A stretch of 64,000 bases of DNA from Acephala macrosclerotiorum. Lineage: Eukaryota; Ascomycota; Leotiomycetes; Helotiales; Mollisiaceae. The stretch is taken from contig MU119204.1 in the NCBI GenBank assembly GCA_014904845.1, positions 496,001 through 560,000 on the forward strand. Reading direction: 5' to 3'. Positions 61,249-64,000 of this stretch are shown here, piece after piece (position 1 is the first letter of the stretch; every line of letters begins with the position of its first letter). The notes beneath the pieces are model-generated. The model worked only from the letters and a program-made list of their open reading frames with translations, was not told the DNA's origin and made no database searches. Both the position numbers and the translations under genes were made by a program.

Positions 61249-64000
61249 TCATAGTTGCAGTCTAAAAGTAGCGACCTCAAAGGGTCTGAGCGTGATATCA
61301 ACCTTGCCCTTCGAGATCTCGAGCGGCTCTTCGTCATCCTCGAGGACGTTCGTTTTCCATACCTTCTTCACGTCCAAGGTAGTCTCGATCGCACCCTTGC
61401 TTGTTCCTCCCAAACTATCGTAGATGCGCAGGATCACACTTTTTCCCTTGCGCTTCAACAACTCCCCTCTCGAAACGTCCTCATCATCCTCTCCTCGCTT
61501 AACAGTGTCGAGAATCAGGGACGGGTTACCTGTCAGCTTGATCGGATTACTGAACGCTGATGCATCCAGTGTCTTTGGTGATTGGACAAGCTTCAATGGG
61601 TTATTGAATGCATAGCCGGTGCGAACGGTAGTCGACCCCAAATCGCCCTGATGGGGAAGAATTGCCCAGCGGATGTGGTGACGGCCCATATCTGCGTGTG
61701 CATCGGGTGCCTTGGGTGCACGAAGGAGTGAGAGTCTCATTAGGTTACCACAGGTGGCAAAGCCGTACTTGCTGTCATTCAAAATAGAGACACCATAACC
61801 GTGTTCAGACAGATCGGCGAACTTGTGGCAGCAGACCTCGAACTTCGCCATGTCCCACCTGCAACTGTTAGCCGAGCCCAAAAAGGGGATTCAAATATAC
61901 TCACGTGGTGTTGTAATGTGTTGGTCTCCGGACAATACCAAATTGTGTCTCATATGATGCCTCAGTGTTGCGAACATCGACTGGAAACTCGACCTTCAAG
62001 AATTTCATGTCTTCTCGCCACTCGACCTCACTGTGCATCTCAACATAAGATTGTTGTCCTTTGAATGCAGCAGAGAGGGTGATGTATGTCTTAGCCCAAC
62101 TCTTCTCGCTGATCTTCGTCTCGGTCACGACGCTGACTTGGTGAGGGTCCTTTTGAAAGATCTTGGTGGTACCCGAGGACAACTCTTTGCGAGAGTCAAG
62201 ATGGAATACTTCAACATCCCAAGCTTGCCAGTAGAGGGGCTTGTCATCGAAAATGACAAGCTGATTGGCTTTGCCTCCCTTGGCAATGACTTCTCTGCTA
62301 GCCTTTCGGTCGTATAGAGAAGTGATACATCCATCAGCAACCTGAACGCGCAAGTCGTCATTCTGTAAGACAAACACACCCTTGGAGGTCTCCTCGACGG
62401 TGACTTCTGGAGTCTCAGCGATCTTGAAAGTCTTGATGTTCAGCAAGTTGCCGTCTCCGCAAGCAACTCCAGCTTGGCCATCACCAAGGGAGATGATCTC
62501 CCTGCGGTGCCATGGCAAAGTGTTGAGAGCAGCAAAGTTACCCTTAGCTTTCTTCGTGTCCACATCTTGGACGCCGAGGATTTCTTGCAGCTCCTTTAAG
62601 ATCTTCTCGCCGGTCTCGAACACCTTGGCGTATAGCTCATCACTATCATCATAGCACATCTCTATAGAGCTACCGGGCAGACAGTCATGGAACTGGCACA
62701 GAAGAGTCGCCTCCCACATATCATCAATCTTCTCCTTAGGATACTTGTATCCCGATTTGATACTTGCCAATGTGGCTAATAGTTCAATGTCGCGGAGCAT
62801 TATTTCAGACTTTCTGTTGTTGCGCTTGTTGTTTGCTTGGGTGGTGTATGTTCCTCTGTGCAGCTCAAAGTAGAGCTCGCCATACCAAGTGACAAGGTCA
62901 AGACCATCCTCAACTCTCTTCTCAAGTCGGTCAAAGAAGTCCTCAACGGAGTCACCCATATGAACTCTAGGTAGCATGCCAGTGGTGTCGGCCATGCCTC
63001 GGCATCGTCGAAGCTTCTCAAGATGCTGCCAGGTAGGTCCTCCACCTCCATCACCCTTGCCAAAGACGAGCAATGAAGTTTCATCTTGGTCCATGGACTT
63101 GTGTTGAGTAACTGATCTCTTGACATCACCGAAGTTGGCCTCAGCGGTGTAGGTCTCAGATGGGGCCATATGGCATATGACTTGGGATCCATCCAGCGAA
63201 ACCCAGTTGAAGGTGGTGTGGGGGAACTTGTTGATGTTGTTCCAGCTCAACTTTTGAGTAAAGAATCGAGTCATTCCAGCCAATCTGCAAAGTTGCGGCA
63301 GCTGACTTGAGTATCCGAAAGTGTCGGGCAACCAGAACGTCTGACATCTCTTGCCAAAGTTGCTCTCGAAGAATCGCTGTCCATACACGAATTGTCTGAC
63401 CAGCGACTCACCACTGGGCATATTGGTATCATGCTCGACCCAACTACCTCCGACAGGCTGGAAAGTACCTTTCTTGACCTTCTCCTTGACCCGGTCGAAA
63501 ACGTACGGGTAATATTGCTTGAGCCACTTATACTGTTGTGCCTGCGAAACAGCAAAGCGATGCTCCGGATAACGGTCCATCAGATTGCACTGGTTGGACC
63601 AAGATCTGGCGACCTTTCTCTTAGTCTCAGCCCATGGCCACAGCCAACAAGTATCGATATGGCAGTGACCGATACCGTAAACAATTGGCTGAGTGCCAGT
63701 TTCGTAGACTTTTGACGAGCTAACTTCCTTGCCAAGGTATTCTGCAGCAATCTTGCGACCTTTCGCAATTGAGTCTTGGTTGCCAAGCTCAAAGGCCTCA
63801 ATGATCTCGTTGCAGATCTTCAAAGCCTTGTGCTGCTCCCAAGAGTCACTTGGGAACTCCCGGGCGGCGTCGCCAATAATCCAAATATCGATCCACAATT
63901 GTCTGGCTTCGACATTGACAGCCACGATATCCGCTTGTGACAATTGGAAGTACTTGTCTGGGTTGGGAGGTTGGATTGAGTCTCCGCCAGGTGCATTTCC
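61249..64000 (-). CDS. ams1: GH38 alpha-mannosidase (vacuolar Ams1 type), 5' end missing
   Basis: The visible part is join(61249..61858,61905..64000), about 901 residues, open at the right edge; the N-terminus is outside the window. The intron is 46 bp. GH38 motifs are GHCHIDTCWLWPW with zinc-binding His and Asp, the nucleophile Asp in WLPDTFGYSSQLPQL, and VGGSWVEHDTNMPSGE. FHDCLPGSSI carries another conserved His. The C-terminal beta-domain ends ATFRLQL. Ams1 degrades free oligosaccharides from N-glycans in the vacuole and is delivered by selective autophagy in yeast. Full-length proteins have roughly 1050-1100 residues, so about 150-200 residues are missing. Confidence 0.94.

Overview
The window is nuclear DNA of a filamentous ascomycete (Pezizomycotina). 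A leotiomycete is plausible from the flavour of the proteins, but that is only an impression. Reasons: genes are split by many short introns (mostly 42-110 bp) with GTRNGT donors, CTRAY-type branch sites and YAG acceptors; genes sit on both strands without operons; and the families are typically fungal (Kar9, 2EXR, Zn2Cys6, Caf120/Skg3-like, GH71, alternative oxidase). All exon structures below were read by eye from splice signals and reading frame; summed exon lengths are multiples of three for every complete model.

Layout. 0.4-7.4 kb: three housekeeping genes on the minus strand (DUF726 lipase-like protein, Utp23 ribosome-biogenesis factor, PTC7-type PP2C phosphatase). 7.4-9.1 kb: no supported gene. 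9.1-13.2 kb: a 1321-residue PH-domain protein of the Caf120/Skg3 type. 13.9-15.5 kb: a single-pass membrane protein. 16.5-20.0 kb: condensin kleisin Brn1, whose 795-bp second intron holds a 5S rRNA gene and a decayed tRNA-Asp-like sequence. 20.4-23.6 kb: sodium/calcium exchanger. 25.1-28.1 kb: spindle-positioning protein Kar9. 28-33 kb: gene-poor, with one orphan gene model and membrane-protein reading-frame fragments.

33-38 kb: a divergent pair of sugar-acid/polyol dehydrogenases (zinc MDR and SDR), followed by a Zn2Cys6 regulator that looks broken by frameshifts. 38.9-44.3 kb: alpha/beta hydrolase, NmrA-like protein, beta-carbonic anhydrase and a peroxisomal-type CoA Nudix hydrolase. 45.5-52.8 kb: conserved fungal protein, Ctr copper transporter, GFA-domain protein, alternative oxidase, 2EXR protein. 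53.2-64 kb: vanillyl-alcohol oxidase, myo-inositol oxygenase, GH71 alpha-1,3-glucanase, and an alpha-mannosidase running off the right end.

How genes may work together (inference): myo-inositol oxygenase makes D-glucuronate, and the MDR/SDR pair resembles the L-idonate 5-dehydrogenase and 5-keto-D-gluconate reductase steps at the far end of fungal D-glucuronate catabolism. The copper importer and the copper-independent alternative oxidase lie about 2.5 kb apart. No secondary-metabolite backbone gene, intact transposon, CRISPR array or virus-derived gene was seen. The most unusual structure is the 5S rRNA gene nested in a condensin intron.
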